Source: Mimachlamys varia | Lineage: Eukaryota > Mollusca > Bivalvia > Pectinida > Pectinidae | NCBI GenBank assembly: GCA_947623455.1 | Contig: OX392545.1 | Span: forward strand, 20,558,001 to 20,622,000 | DNA length: 64,000 nt | Reading direction: 5' to 3' | Part shown: piece by piece, positions 26,350 to 37,156 of the stretch | Numbering within the stretch: position 1 is the stretch's first letter | Layout: each line of letters begins with the position of its first letter | The notes under the pieces: model-generated | The model's input: the letters and a program-made list of their open reading frames with translations, nothing else | Told to the model about the DNA's origin: nothing | The model's database searches: none | Program-made: the position numbers and the translations under genes

Positions 26350-27060
26350 AAAAACGTATTTAGGCCCCAAACAGTAATAAACCACTAATACTGTATAATA
26401 GTTAAAAGAAATAGGCGCCAGCACTGTAATAAACTACTGATATTGTATAGTTAAAATAAACAGGCGCCAGTACTGTATTAAACCACTGATATTGTATAGT
26501 TAAAATAAACAGGCACCAGTACTGTATTAAACCACTGATATTGTATAGTTAAAATAAACAGGCGCCAGTACTGTATTAAAACACTGTTATTATATAGTTT
26601 AAATAAATAGGCTCCAGTACTGTAATTAACAACTAGTATTGTATAGATAAAATAAACAGACGCCAGTACTGTATTAAACCACTGATATTGTAAAGTTAAA
26701 TAGGCGCCAATACTGTAATTAACCACTAATATTGTATAATTAAACATGCAGGCACCAGTACTGTATTAAACCACTAATATTGTATAGTTAATTAGGCGCC
26801 AGCATTGTAATAAACCACTGATATTGTACAGTGAAACTAAGCAGGCGCCAGTTGTAACACACTAATATTGTATAGTTAAATATGCGCCAGTACTGTATTA
26901 AATCACTTATATTGTATAGTTAAAATAAACAGGCTCCAATACTGTAATAAACCACTAATATTATATCATTACATATTTAGGTACAAATACAGCATTTAAC
27001 CACTCACATTGTATATTTAACAATATTTATAGGCGCCAATACTGAAATGCACCACTTAAT
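26350..27060. repeat. 49-bp tandem repeat (intron 1)
   Basis: About 14 units with CAGGCGCCAGTACTGTATTA and CCACTGATATTGTATAGTT. CAGGCRCCAG starts at 26461, 26510 and 26559, a 49-bp step. Outer units are shorter and diverged. Confidence 0.9.
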
Positions 27061-27207
27061 TGTACATGTTATTGGCAAATTAGTGAATTGGTGCATTGTT
27101 ACTGAATTTAACTTGTTACCTTCTTGAACGCACATCTGCATATTGATTAACTTTGTGTCCCTGATAATGTTTTAAATTGCTAAATGACAGATGGACCATT
27201 TTACTTA

Positions 27208-27600
27208 AGTTAAGCAAAACACACGTGTACAAACATTTTATTTTAGTTTGATAAAACACACGTGTACAAACATTTTATTTTAGTTTGATAAAACACACGT
27301 GTACAAACATTTTATTTTAGTTTGACAAAACACACGTGTACAAACATTTTATTTTAGTTTGATAAAACACACGTGTACAAATATTTTATTTTAGTTTGAT
27401 AAAACACATATGTACAAACATTTTATTTTAGTTTGACAAAACACATATGTACAAACATTTTATTTTAGTTTGATAAAACACACGTGTACAAACATTGTTT
27501 ATAGTTTGACAAAACACACGTGTACAAACATTTTATTTTAGTTTTACACAATACTGATGTAGAAACATGTCATTGTATGTTTAGTTAAAAACACACGTGC
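27208..27600. repeat. 37-bp satellite carrying ACACGTGT E-boxes (intron 1)
   Basis: Nine good units and a decayed tenth of the form AAAACACACGTGTACAAACA plus TTTTATTTTAGTTTGAY. Seven of the nine contain the palindrome CACGTG; two adjacent units have CATATG instead. CACGTG is the canonical bHLH-zip site; that the array binds such factors is untested. Confidence 0.92.
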
Positions 27601-27826
27601 ATGCGATTTTTAATATGTAATGAGAGGCAGCTCATTACAAAAATATAAATAGCTACGAGAACTCTTAAAAATACGTTTTGGGGTTTGTTATCCAGAACAT
27701 AATTTTAAAATAAAACGGTAACTTAATACATATAACTTCTAGGTTTGTTGTTTCTTTTATTTGTGTAATTATTCCTTTACAAAATCCTCCCAAAAATGTT
27801 TTTATGATGTACGTTATGTACGTCAT

Positions 27827-27827
27827 C

Positions 27828-27858
<31 letters not shown>
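27827..27858. repeat. (CAT)n microsatellite
   Basis: About ten CAT/ATC units in intron 1; gives the Met run in a spurious minus-strand frame. Confidence 0.95.
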
Positions 27859-28871
27859 GACAAATGGCCAGCAAAGAGTTTGTACTCAATGGTCTGTACA
27901 CAGTTTCCAGGCTTTCTAATTCTGGCACATCTTTGGCAGCATCGATCTTGTCGGTACTTTGTTCGGATATTTGTAAAAATTTTCTTCAGGTTGGAAAGTA
28001 TTTGCTTTCAACAACAACAAAATAGATTGGGCACACGTGAATCTGAGATTACTTTTGTCCAACTCGTGCATATAATTTACCATATGATATACATATTTTA
28101 AGTTTAAACAATCCAATAAAGGTGAAATACACGCACAACTTTTCTTAAATATCTTGCATGTACATACACTGTATATGTATGTGAATGCTCCTAAATTGAA
28201 ATTTCAATTTCTTTGTTTTTGTTGACAAGAAACTGATAATACAGTTGTACCATATGTAGCGTGTAAGTAAGGTTTACGATGTTTATTAAGATAAACGTAA
28301 AATCTGAAATTCTGAATTCGTGATTTACTTTTTCACATTGAAAATGAAAACAAATATAAGTGTTATTTAAACAAAATCTACAATTACAATTGTATAATTT
28401 ACATTACACACCGTTTTTTTAACGAAGTTAAACTTTTCACAATTTCTTTACTACTGTGTAACAGTTGCTCTTCGAGCTTTCGAAACAAATGACAAAATCA
28501 TGTAAATGCTAGACCGAAATAAAGCAAGACTAGAAAATATCTGTAAGCCATGGATGTCACCGAAGCCTTCGATTTTAGAACTGGATAATATTTATGTAGA
28601 AAACAGAGTTTTTTTCATTCTTAATAAAATAATTGGAAGAAAAATAACAGAGCAAGGAATCCTTTTGAATAATTTTGAGACATGGGCAACTATTAATTTT
28701 CTCTCAAATTGTACTAATTTTTTCTCTTGTTTTATACAAATACTGCTGTGGCGAGAATACTTAAAGACTTGTATATTTTCATAAAATGTTCACAATGTCC
28801 ATTGTTTGGCAATAAATATCGTGAAATATGACACAATGACGGGACCGGACAATATTTAATCCGACCAGAAA

Positions 28872-28952
28872 AGTAATAATAATAATAATATACAACATTT
28901 ATATAGCGCTCTATATAATTTGTAAAATTACTCTAAAGCGCTTCACAACATG
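28872..28952 (-). mobile_element. SINE/LINE 3'-end fragment
   Basis: On the minus strand it reads GTGAAGCGCTTTAGAG, then GAGCGCTATATAAATGTTGT and a (ATT)n tail. It resembles the end of the SINE at 38.7 kb (GGGCGGTATCTAAGAATCTT plus ATT repeats), so it is probably a 5'-truncated relative. Confidence 0.6.
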
Positions 28953-29214
28953 TAGATAATAATTTGATACTTACACTGCATAAATAAAGTTATTACAATC
29001 TAAGCTAATGTGATAATATAGAAAATGCATATAAATACGAACTACATCTACTGTAGTTAAACAAATGTCAATATATACATGTCGTCTGAGTTGATACCCT
29101 AATATGCCGACATGAAAAGTCAAAACCATGATACTTTATTGTAGGTATTGCTCACATTTTTTTCTATTTTTTTTTTAATTCCTAATTGCTTTTAATTTGA
29201 CCTAAAAATCGTAG

Positions 29215-29640
29215 AAGAATTAAAACGCTTCTGGCTGGGTATGTGAGATCACGTGACAAGTTGTAGTGTTTATCTCCGGTCACGTGGGACCGTCGTTATC
29301 ACCACGTGTTGTAAGGACGTAAACTTCACATTTCAATCTTATCCCCTGGCGATACCACTCTATCAGTACGACTTACTCGTGTTTCGATAAAGGGGGAGAT
29401 AACTCTATCTTAAATACACTCATTACCACAAGTTTCGTAATGCTACACTCATTGTGTAGTGTTAGGTTGGCAGTTCAGATACGGTATCCATGCTGGTGTT
29501 GGACATCCGGGCAATACTCGACACCGAGGCTGTGACGATACGATAGCACGCTCAATAGCCGTTGTGAAACATTTAAATAAAGACTGGCCGCTTACATCAT
29601 TTAGATAAGACGGTGTTTCCGGTTTCTTGGTGTATGTTTA
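29215..29640. promoter_or_regulatory. Candidate intronic regulatory block with three CACGTG E-boxes
   Basis: CACGTG occurs at 29250-29255, 29281-29286 and 29303-29308, within about 60 bp, in a less AT-rich part of intron 1 some 1.8 kb before exon 2. CACGTG is the canonical site for bHLH-zip factors. The segment around GCCGCTTACATCATT near 29,590 is repeated near 29,912. Function is unproven. Confidence 0.3.
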
Positions 29641-30374
29641 GCTTAACGTTTTACTGAAATATTGTTTAATAATAATTAAATAACCATTAAGTACATACAA
29701 ATATAACTGTCGTATTTTACACTTAAGCTAGTATATGTACAATGCAATATCACAATTATAAATTGCTATCAAGATGAAGGTACCATCGATTTATTTCAAT
29801 CCTCTCTCTGACCATACTGTAGGCAAGTAATCTTGTACAGAACTTCAGCGTAACGTATTGACACCTCCGCCAAGTTAACAGACCCTTAGATCATTACAAA
29901 TATAAAGAGTTGCCGCTTACATCATTAAGATAAATAATGTACATAGAAACGGATAGTTCAATCTGACACGTTACTAACCTGTGTTCATGGTGTTCGTAAA
30001 CGCATTGGTCACTCTTGAAGTATTAAAGAAAACTTCATTTGTTTATTTAAAACTGCACGCAAAAAAGTAAACAATTGAATTATAATTATTATATTTTATT
30101 CAAGCCATCATGTTTTGATAGATACATTCCGTTCACTTGTTTTGTCATATGAAAGCACGCATTATTTCTTCACCTGTGAATGCAATCAAAATGTTTTTCA
30201 AGGTTATAAAAAATTAATTAAACAATATATCGTAACGGGAGTTAAAGAGCACGATGAACACAGTTCCAGTTGCGACATATATATCTTAAACATATATATA
30301 TATACTAAAATTAGCTCTGCTTTGCCACTATATAACACTAACAAGGCCAGTTCCGTGTTATGAGACCATAACAC

Positions 30375-30522
30375 TGGCCCCAGGATCATGAAACAATCTT
30401 AAGTCTAAATTTGTCTTAAGTTTGGACTTAGCCAATCAGAAATAACGTTACAAAAAGTAACATCATACCTGATTGGCTAAGCACAAACTTAAGTCTAAGA
30501 TTGTTTCATGATCTCGGGGCCA
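30375..30522. mobile_element. Foldback (MITE-like) element, 148 bp
   Basis: Begins TGGCCCCAGGATCATGAAAC and ends with its inverse. The inverted arms extend about 70 bp each (AATCTTAAGTCTAA, ACTTAGCCAATCAG), so nearly the whole element folds on itself. No coding capacity. Confidence 0.8.
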
Positions 30523-30699
30523 GGAGTGGTGATTATGACGTCAGTACGATTGTAACGTAATAATCATTACGATGGAGATAGCTGGCCGATACCGGCTGTT
30601 CCATTTATTAGAATTATACCTTAAATTTCAGGATAAATGTAGAATATATGTATAAATTTAAATAGATTTGTCATCAAAATCATTGTGAAAATTAAATAT

Positions 30700-30858
30700 A
30701 AGCATTAAACAACATTCTCTTCGATGTTATGGTCCTATAACACGAAACAGGATTGCAGGCAATTAGTCATAAGGCACTAACTTGCGTTATTCATTTGGTC
30801 TGCAATCCTGTTCTGTGTCATAGGACCATAACACGGAACAGAATGATGTTTAATGCTT
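30700..30858. mobile_element. Foldback (MITE-like) element, 159 bp
   Basis: Arms at 30700-30758 and 30800-30858 are inverted copies that include AAGCATTAAAC, GTTATGGTCCTATAACAC and AACAGGATTGCAG. Fragments of the same words occur near 30,340 and 35,850. Confidence 0.8.
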
Positions 30859-30896
30859 AAATAATGCCATCCGATACTTTCTTCGTTTTCTTCTTA

Positions 30897-30940
30897 GAAT
30901 TGATAGAATTGATAGAATTGATTGATTGATTGATTGAATG
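30897..30940. repeat. GATTGATA/GATT microsatellite
   Basis: GAATTGATA units run into (TTGA)n about 180 bp before exon 2. Confidence 0.85.
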
Positions 30941-31120
30941 ATATGTTACCTACATCAATATGTATGCATTCCTTTGTTCTAAGATCAATTAAGTAACAAG
31001 GCTCGACATCAAAGTTTGACTATTTTGTGAACACGTTCAATCACAAATGAACATTTTAAAAGAATGCGTTTTTATCCTTTTTGTTTTTACATTATTCCAC
31101 ATCCGAATCTTCTTTTCCAG

Positions 31121-31314
31121 CCGGCTTTCCACTAAATCCTCTGTTCCAACATGACACCCCGGGGAAGCACACCCACTGCCGACGGAGGAAGGCGCGCACC
31201 GTGTTTAGTGATCAACAGTTAAATGGACTGGAGAAGAGGTTCGAATCTCAGCGCTATCTCTCCACACCGGAGAGAGTAGAGCTCGCCTCCCAGCTCAGTC
31301 TGTCGGAAACTCAG
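31121..31314 (+). CDS. bsx: Bsx homeobox transcription factor, coding exon 2 (homeodomain positions 1-44)
   Basis: The exon follows the acceptor TCTTTTCCAG and encodes residues 89-153: a short linker ending in PGKHTHC, then the first 44 positions of the homeodomain from residue 110. [11 protein letters not shown], the LEKRFE motif of helix 1, [13 protein letters not shown] and LSLSETQ match the Bsx class closely. The linker PGKH before the arginine-rich N-terminal arm is also typical of Bsx. The exon ends CAG|GTATGA in phase 0, at homeodomain position 44/45, an intron site shared by several homeobox classes. The 194-bp length keeps the frame from exon 1 (phase 1) to exon 3 (phase 0). Confidence 0.97.
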
Positions 31315-31815
31315 GTATGATATACTGATTTCTAGACGTTTCTCCGTGTGATTGCCTATTCTCAGTAGATGTAATTGCTGTCATGGTAACTGTTGTCATG
31401 GTAACTATTGTCATGGTAACTATAGTTACAATGAATGATGTCATTGTATCTATTATTACAATGAATGATGTCACAGTAACTATAGTTACAATGAATGATG
31501 TCATAGTAACTATTGTCACGGTTACTATTGTCACGGTAACCGTTGTCATGGTAACTATAGTCACATTAAGTGATGTCACGGTAACTGCCGTCACGGTATT
31601 GTGATAGTGACTGTTGCTAAGGTAACTGCTGTTACGGGAAATATTGCTAGCTGTTGTCTCGGTTCCTCTTACCGACAGAATGTAATACTACGTCCGAAGG
31701 GCGGTTAATAAAGAGATAAGACTTGTGTACCGTTCGTGATCTATTGTACATTTTCGTATGGAGCATGCGCTTTGTGAATTTTTTTATTGCAAAAATACCA
31801 TTTTAAATGTTACAG
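31315..31815 (+). other. bsx: Bsx intron 2 (501 bp) splitting the homeobox
   Basis: The intron runs from GTATGATA to TTACAG in phase 0, between homeodomain positions 44 and 45. Nearly half of it is a 15-bp-type minisatellite. Confidence 0.95.
31378..31630. repeat. Minisatellite in Bsx intron 2
   Basis: Tandem units of about 15 bp based on GTCATGGTAACTATT, mixed with a related unit GTTACAATGAATGAT. The array creates false open frames on both strands rich in Val, Thr and Met. Confidence 0.85.
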
Positions 31816-32121
31816 GTAAAAACATGGTTTCAAAACAGAAGAATGAAACACAAAAAGTTACAGAAGAAAGGGGACGATGCTGACGACGATGAAAACAGCA
31901 GCGAAATGAACGACGAATCAAACACAGCAGACAATTTCTCGTCTAAACATACTGACAGTTCGCCGGTAGAGGGCATGTCATCTCTATCGAACGGAAGATT
32001 GAATTCCAGTTACGTTCATGCGCAGTCTAGTGCTTCCGGTGTTACCATTTATGATGATTCTGACAATGAGGCAGATGAGGAAATCGATGTTGTAGATTCA
32101 GACAGTGAAAAGATACCATGA
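31816..32121 (+). CDS. bsx: Bsx homeobox transcription factor, coding exon 3 (recognition helix, acidic tail, stop)
   Basis: This exon follows the acceptor ATGTTACAG and encodes residues 154-254. It opens with VKTWFQNRRMKHKK, the DNA-recognition helix, carrying W48, F49, Q50 and N51. Gln50 predicts preference for TAATTA/TAATTG-type sites. After the homeodomain comes an acidic stretch at residues 173-186, a Ser-rich linker, and a second acidic segment near residues 233-251 (DDSDNEADEEIDVVDSDSE). Vertebrate Bsx also ends in an acidic tail, so this part looks conserved in character. The TGA stop is at 32119-32121. The total of 765 coding bases gives 254 residues, close to vertebrate Bsx. Confidence 0.96.
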   Translation, partial: VKTWFQNRRMKHKKLQKKGDDADDDENSSEMNDESNTADNFSSKHTDSSPVEGMSSLSNGRLNSSYVHAQSSASGVTIYDDSDNEADEEIDVVDSDSEKIP

Positions 32122-32187
32122 CTGAATATCACCAGTTGTTCATCACCCTAGTTCATATCATTGGATCCATCAACTTTGTCAATGACG

Positions 32188-32193
32188 ATTAAA
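32188..32193 (+). promoter_or_regulatory. bsx: Possible Bsx polyadenylation signal (ATTAAA)
   Basis: ATTAAA lies 67 bp after the stop codon, with a T/G-rich stretch downstream (GTGTTATAAGTCTGG near 32,220). The first canonical AATAAA I noticed is at 33302, but it lies inside a foldback element. The transcript end is a guess. Confidence 0.25.
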
Positions 32194-32309
32194 CCAATAA
32201 CAGACGCCGTTTTAAATCGTGTTATAAGTCTGGCTGCATTACAACAACATATTGACATAGGTTGTAAACCAGCCTAGATGATTTATTCGATATATAGGAA
32301 TAAGATATA

Positions 32310-32420
32310 TATTGTACTCTTCGCTTGACAAAGGAAACAGACGTTTTCGAAAGCTCGCAAATTAAGTTTTCAATTCCTGTTTGTGTACAAAACAAACTCA
32401 GTATATATAGATCTATTCGA
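32310..32420. repeat. Segment shared in inverted orientation with 51.0-51.1 kb
   Basis: TTGACAAAGGAAACAGACGT, TTTCGAAAGCTCGCAAATTA and CAATTCCTGTTTGTGTACAA here match the reverse complement of 51000-51115 closely. It looks like a piece of a dispersed element lying in the Bsx 3' region. Confidence 0.7.
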
Positions 32421-32629
32421 TGTCTATAAACGATGTCATGCTCCTGCTAAGCGTTCTGGATCTGTCTAATTTGATTGACAAGCTTAACCGTTGATTTAAG
32501 TTAAGATTATATTATTTCATAATATTTTTTCAAAATGTTGTTATCGATGCTTTCACCAAAGAAATGTTTATTTATGTTATAATTATAGACTACGCCATAT
32601 CATTTATCGTGAAATATTCTTTAAATTCG

Positions 32630-32770
32630 TCCTAATGACAACTTTTATTGTCCCCATAAAACATTCTATTTATTTCGTCCCCGCAAATCATTACCTTTCA
32701 TTTCGTTCACATGCAGTATTCCCTTTCATTTTGTCCCCATGAAGCCATCCTTTCATTTCGTCCCCATTAT
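32630..32770. repeat. Short diverged tandem repeat, about 35 bp
   Basis: TTTCATTTCGTCCCCAT-type units repeat four times with drift. Confidence 0.65.
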
Positions 32771-33117
32771 CTACCCCCTCCCATTATCAGACATATCTAT
32801 ATCTCATCGCCTTTCCCGTGTTCATTTTTAATCTCTTGTGCTGTTATTCAATAGGTGCTCAATTATATATATCTAATGACACAACGAGTTCATGTTATGT
32901 TAAAATTAACATAAAGATCGACTTAAACAAGCAGTTTATTCTTATCAGTTTAACCATCAATTTTGAAACATTACTTAACTTAATATTTCGTTTAATTTTG
33001 CTAGATCCTGTGTTATACTGTGTATTTGTTTCATTTGAAACTTAATCTATATAAAAACATAAACATGTGAATATCAATACATTTGCATTACAAATAACTA
33101 GTTTTCTTATTAGCTAG

Positions 33118-33350
33118 TTTGTGCTCTGAACCACAGGGGCATGTGAATTCGTTTAGCTATATTTTGACCAAAGAATATGCGTTTGGAGTAATTTTACATC
33201 AGTTAGAGATTTAGGTCGACTTTCAGTTAAAAGACTTCCAGAAAATCCATCTAAAACCATAAAACATGTAAAATTGCTCTGAACACGTATCTTTAAGTCC
33301 AAATAAAGCTGTAACAGTTGTTTAGGCCCCTGTGATCTGAATTAGGGCTA
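33118..33350. mobile_element. Foldback (MITE-like) element
   Basis: CTGAACCACAGGGGC (33126-33140) and GCCCCTGTGATCTGA (33326-33340) form terminal inverted repeats. The right part (AAATTGCTCTGAAC, GTCCAAATAAAGCTGTAACA) recurs at 43,640-43,765. Confidence 0.65.
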
Positions 33351-33841
33351 TATTTACATGCATACTCCCCATAGCTACATGTATAGTTACAACGCCTATC
33401 AAATATCAAACTTCTTTCCAAAACATTATTTCATTCCTAAACGAATCTACATTCTTATTGATTAAAAAAAAAATTATCAAAGACCTTTATATTTTTTGTC
33501 AATGATGGTCGAATCGCTGTGAATTTTTTTCTTCTTGTGAAATATTTGCGAGAAAAAATAAGTTTCAAGTTTAAAATTGATACTTAAAAAGTTGAGTGGT
33601 AAACGATCTGGAAACACTACAATGTATTAATGATATGCATGCACGTCGCTTTACATTTTAATTGAAATATTAATTAATACGTTCACATTCAAAATCAATT
33701 TAAGACCACTGTTGAATATGATAAGACATGATTTATCACATGACGAGCTAAGGAAGAAGTTTCAAAATTAATAACTATCGTAATTGATTTTATAGTGACA
33801 TCTCGTAAACAGTAGTAGCATTTGAAACGTTCATTCATACC

Positions 33842-34776
33842 TGTATTAACATCTGGTAAAGTAACATCCATACTAGTAAATACATTCGGTAAACTTTATA
33901 TCTATACCAGTAATGATATTTGGTAAACTGTATATCCATACCAGTAATGACATTTGGTAAACTGTATATCCATACCAGTAATTACATTCGGTAAACTTTT
34001 TATCCATACCAGTAATGACATTCGGTAAACTGTATATCCATACCAGTAATTACATTCGGTAAACTTTATATCCATACCAGTAATTACATTCGGTAAACTT
34101 TATATCCATACCAGTAATTACATTCGGTAAACTTTATATCCATACCAGTAATTACATTCGGTAAACTTTATATCCATACCAGTAATTACATTCGGTAAAC
34201 TTTATATCCATACCAGTAATTACATTCGGTAAACTTTTTATCCATACCAGTAATTACATTCGGTAAACTTTTTACCCATACCAGTAATTACATTCGGTAA
34301 ACTTTATATCCATACCAGTAATTACATTCGGTAAACTTTATATCCATACCAGTAATTACATTCGGTAAACTTTATATCCATACCAGTAATTACATTCGGT
34401 AAACTTTTTATCCATACCAGTAATTACATTCGGTAAACTTTATATCCATACCAGTAATTACATTCGGTAAACTTTATATCCATACCAGTAATTACATTCG
34501 GTAAACTTTTTATCCATACCAGTAATTACATTCGGTAAACTTTTTATCCATACCAGTAATTACATTCGGTAAACTTTTTATCCATACCAGTAATTACATT
34601 CGGTAAACTTTTTATCCATACCAGTAATTACATACGGTAAACTTTTTATCCATACCAGTAATTACATACGGTAAACTTTTTATCCATACCAGTAATTACA
34701 TACGGTAAACTTTTTATCCATACCAGTAATTACATTCGGTAAACTTTATATCCATACCAGTAATTACATTCGGTAT
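33842..34776. repeat. 34-bp satellite with TAATTA in most units, about 27 units
   Basis: The unit is CCAGTAATTACATTCGGTAA plus ACTTTATATCCATA. The first few units read TAATGA instead of TAATTA; more than 20 later units carry TAATTAC. Variants TTTATATCC/TTTTTATCC and CATTCGG/CATACGG occur in runs, indicating local homogenisation. There are no unique spacers. Confidence 0.95.
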
Positions 34777-36663
34777 AAATTAAAAAGGTTGTACGTATCC
34801 TTACGTTATAGAAAGTAATCCCAAGCACCACGATCAGACACTTTATGTAGCTACCTACATGTATAGTACCACACACACTACGTGTACCACTAGTGTCACA
34901 AAAGTCACGTGTTCACAGACTGAATGAAGTTAGATTTAAACGTTCAGGTGTACTTATGTAGACTACGCTAACCTTTGTAATTATTGGTCATGCGTATGAA
35001 GTGTTTGTGACAATGCGCGTGCGCATGTCGTCAGATTGAATGTTTATATGGAGGCCCGAACGTACCATACATATCATGTAGATGAACTATAATCGTAACA
35101 TGAACTCTGTAGTTTATAAACTATAATGCTTCCTTCGTCGATTCCCAATGTTAACGGTCCCGTATCCAATGCCGCCCCAAGTTTGGGTATATGTATTGTA
35201 CTCACCCCTTCCACCGCCCTTATAGCGAGGTATTCATTAATTCCCCCTTGTCCATCAACTCACCTACCCCTCCCCATACTGTGTAATCCCCCCACCACCA
35301 GACCCCCACCCCAACCCCAACAGTGCTCTCCACCTCCCCACGTACATGTAACCTCCTCCCCTCAAAGATTTCCTAGTTGTGCAGTAATATTTTCTTTTAG
35401 TTTTTCTTCCGCCATTACAGTCAATGTATATATGTTTACATGTATCTCCAATTGCTCTTGGTGTCAAACAAATACAAAACTGCGTTCGATTACAAAGTTA
35501 GAAGTTTTGATGTTTTATGTTAAGGTTAGTTCACAGAAGATTGATAAGCCACATATTAAAGTGTAAATCGAACACGTCTTGTAACAAACGAGACTGTTAC
35601 GTATCTAGTTAGATGCTACGTTAATTGGTCTAACAAACACAGCATTGTATATAATAAATTCTGTTATTTAGGCATTCATACAAAACGTACGTGGTCCGGC
35701 GTCATACGCTCATGCATGTATGTTATTTCATATCTAATGAGTACTATGTGTGAATGAATGATCGTGCGTGAAATGCATATGTATGTAGTGTAAGACAGGT
35801 TGGTTACAGATGCGTGCTATTTATGCAATGAATGCGTAAACAAATGTTGTTATGGTCCTATAACCCACATTGCTATATTTTGATTATCATTGATGTATGA
35901 CCTATATTTAATATACCCCGATATGGCTTTATGTAAATATGTCAGTAATAGAAATGTGTGGTATAGGACAATGAAACAATTTGCTATACTATTCATTAAA
36001 TATTCAAAGTTACATATTGATAGGATAGTTACGTTATATATATTAGTTATATCGAATAGTTTTTAAAACAGCAAATTAAGTATTGACATCAATGAAAATG
36101 GATGCTGATGAAGTTACGGTAGCAAATGTTGTTATAGTCTGATGACTGCATTTGCTTTTTCAATGTATAACATATGTGATCATGAAAGTGGACCAAATGA
36201 ACATTTCATTGAATATATGTTACATTTCTGTGTTTAATTCTAGATTGTTTCCAATACACTCTAACGATGTATGTACGTCAACGTTTATGCCCTGTCCGCA
36301 CGTGACTTGACTGACATGTGCAAACTTTATGTAAATCATGCCCATCGTAAAATCCCTGTTGCATTTATCATGTTATAGTATTAGTGCTTAAACTATTTTG
36401 TTCTGAAACTCGACGAGAAATATTGAATCTAGAAATAAATTAATGAAAAATAAGTTTGTTGTCTCTTGTGTTTTTATTATATGACTCTTTATTTTTTTTT
36501 ATCGGACTGTTCTCAACAATTGTATGACGTCATAGCAACAATATGATGACGTCACGGCAACAATACAATGGCGTCACGTCAACACCTCAATCACATCACA
36601 TCACCATTGCCTTGCATTGATGTAACGTCAATATCAGATTATACCTGAGGTTAAGAGAAAAAT
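34777..36663. other. 3' flank with C-rich tract
   Basis: Mostly unremarkable. A C-rich stretch of CCCCCACC/CCCCAACC words lies at 35275-35345. GTTATGGTCCTATAAC near 35,850 echoes the foldback arm at 30,726. The 146-codon frame at 35126-35566 is low-complexity and not convincing. Confidence 0.5.
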
Positions 36664-36796
36664 AATCATTCACCTCCTTGGTAGTGAGACAGCAGATCTC
36701 AACCCTCCGGGTAAGTTTCTTAAGCTGTTGGCAACTTAAGAATCTTACCCCTCGGATTCAAATTCCTCTGTCTCATTCCCAAGGGGATGAAAGATT
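36664..36796. mobile_element. Foldback (MITE-like) element, 133 bp
   Basis: Arms AATCATTCACCTCCTTGG and inverse of AATCTTTCATCCCCTTGG enclose GGGTAAG and TTCTTAAG pairs. A relative lies at 59645-59812. Confidence 0.75.
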
Positions 36797-37156
36797 CTTT
36801 TAGTCTTGGTATTCAGGGCAAGTTCTTAAACACTAAATGTTAAGGAAATGTGATGCTATTGAAAGGTCAATTATTTTCGGTTACCGCAAAGCTTAGCATC
36901 AGGCTTTCCATATTGGTTACTTTGTAAGTAAATATGACAATGTCAGAAATAGGCTGTGGTACATTTTATTAAAGTGGTTAAAGAAATCGAAACATACACA
37001 GTGCTAGATGTACTAGGTTCGAAACATACATAGGACACTAGATACCGCCAGAACGTTTTTTTTCAAGAAGATCTGAAAATTTTCCACCACCAAAACCTGG
37101 AACACAAACAAACCAGGCTTAAGTCCATAACTGTATGATACATATTTAATGATCGT

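Larger units (their letters stand above)
22878..26350. other. Intron 1, mostly unique AT-rich sequence
   Basis: Includes a 34-bp, 2.5-copy tandem repeat at 23736-23812 (AAAAATGTCGTGACTTTTAA), the candidate enhancer at 24110-24525 and a degenerate SINE near 25,100. A molluscan-type GAGTTATCTCCCTT word lies near 26,168. Confidence 0.5.
27601..30374. other. Intron 1, 3' part before the foldbacks
   Basis: Contains the CAT microsatellite, a SINE tail near 28,876 and the E-box block at 29,215-29,640. A 35-bp direct repeat around GCCGCTTACATCATT occurs near 29,590 and 29,912. No exon is seen. Confidence 0.5.
15714..31120 (+). other. bsx: Bsx intron 1 (15,407 bp)
   Basis: The intron is bounded by GTAAGTA at 15714 and TTTTCCAG ending at 31120, phase 1. 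It is AT-rich and holds tandem duplications, three satellite arrays, a composite foldback element, a SINE, a retroelement tail, foldbacks near the 3' end and a few less AT-rich blocks that might be enhancers. I see no convincing internal exon or nested gene. Vertebrate Bsx introns are much shorter, so the size reflects repeat load and possibly intronic regulation. Confidence 0.9.
32122..33117. other. Bsx 3' untranslated region and flank
   Basis: No further coding sequence is seen. It contains a motif shared with 51.0 kb (32310-32420) and a short repeat at 32630-32770. Confidence 0.5.

Noticed and set aside
33842..34776. CRISPR-like array of 34-bp repeats
   Set aside because: Units are contiguous with no unique spacers, and the DNA is eukaryotic; it is a satellite.
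35126..35566. 146-codon Pro/Ser-rich frame
   Set aside because: It spans a C-rich low-complexity tract and lacks any domain.
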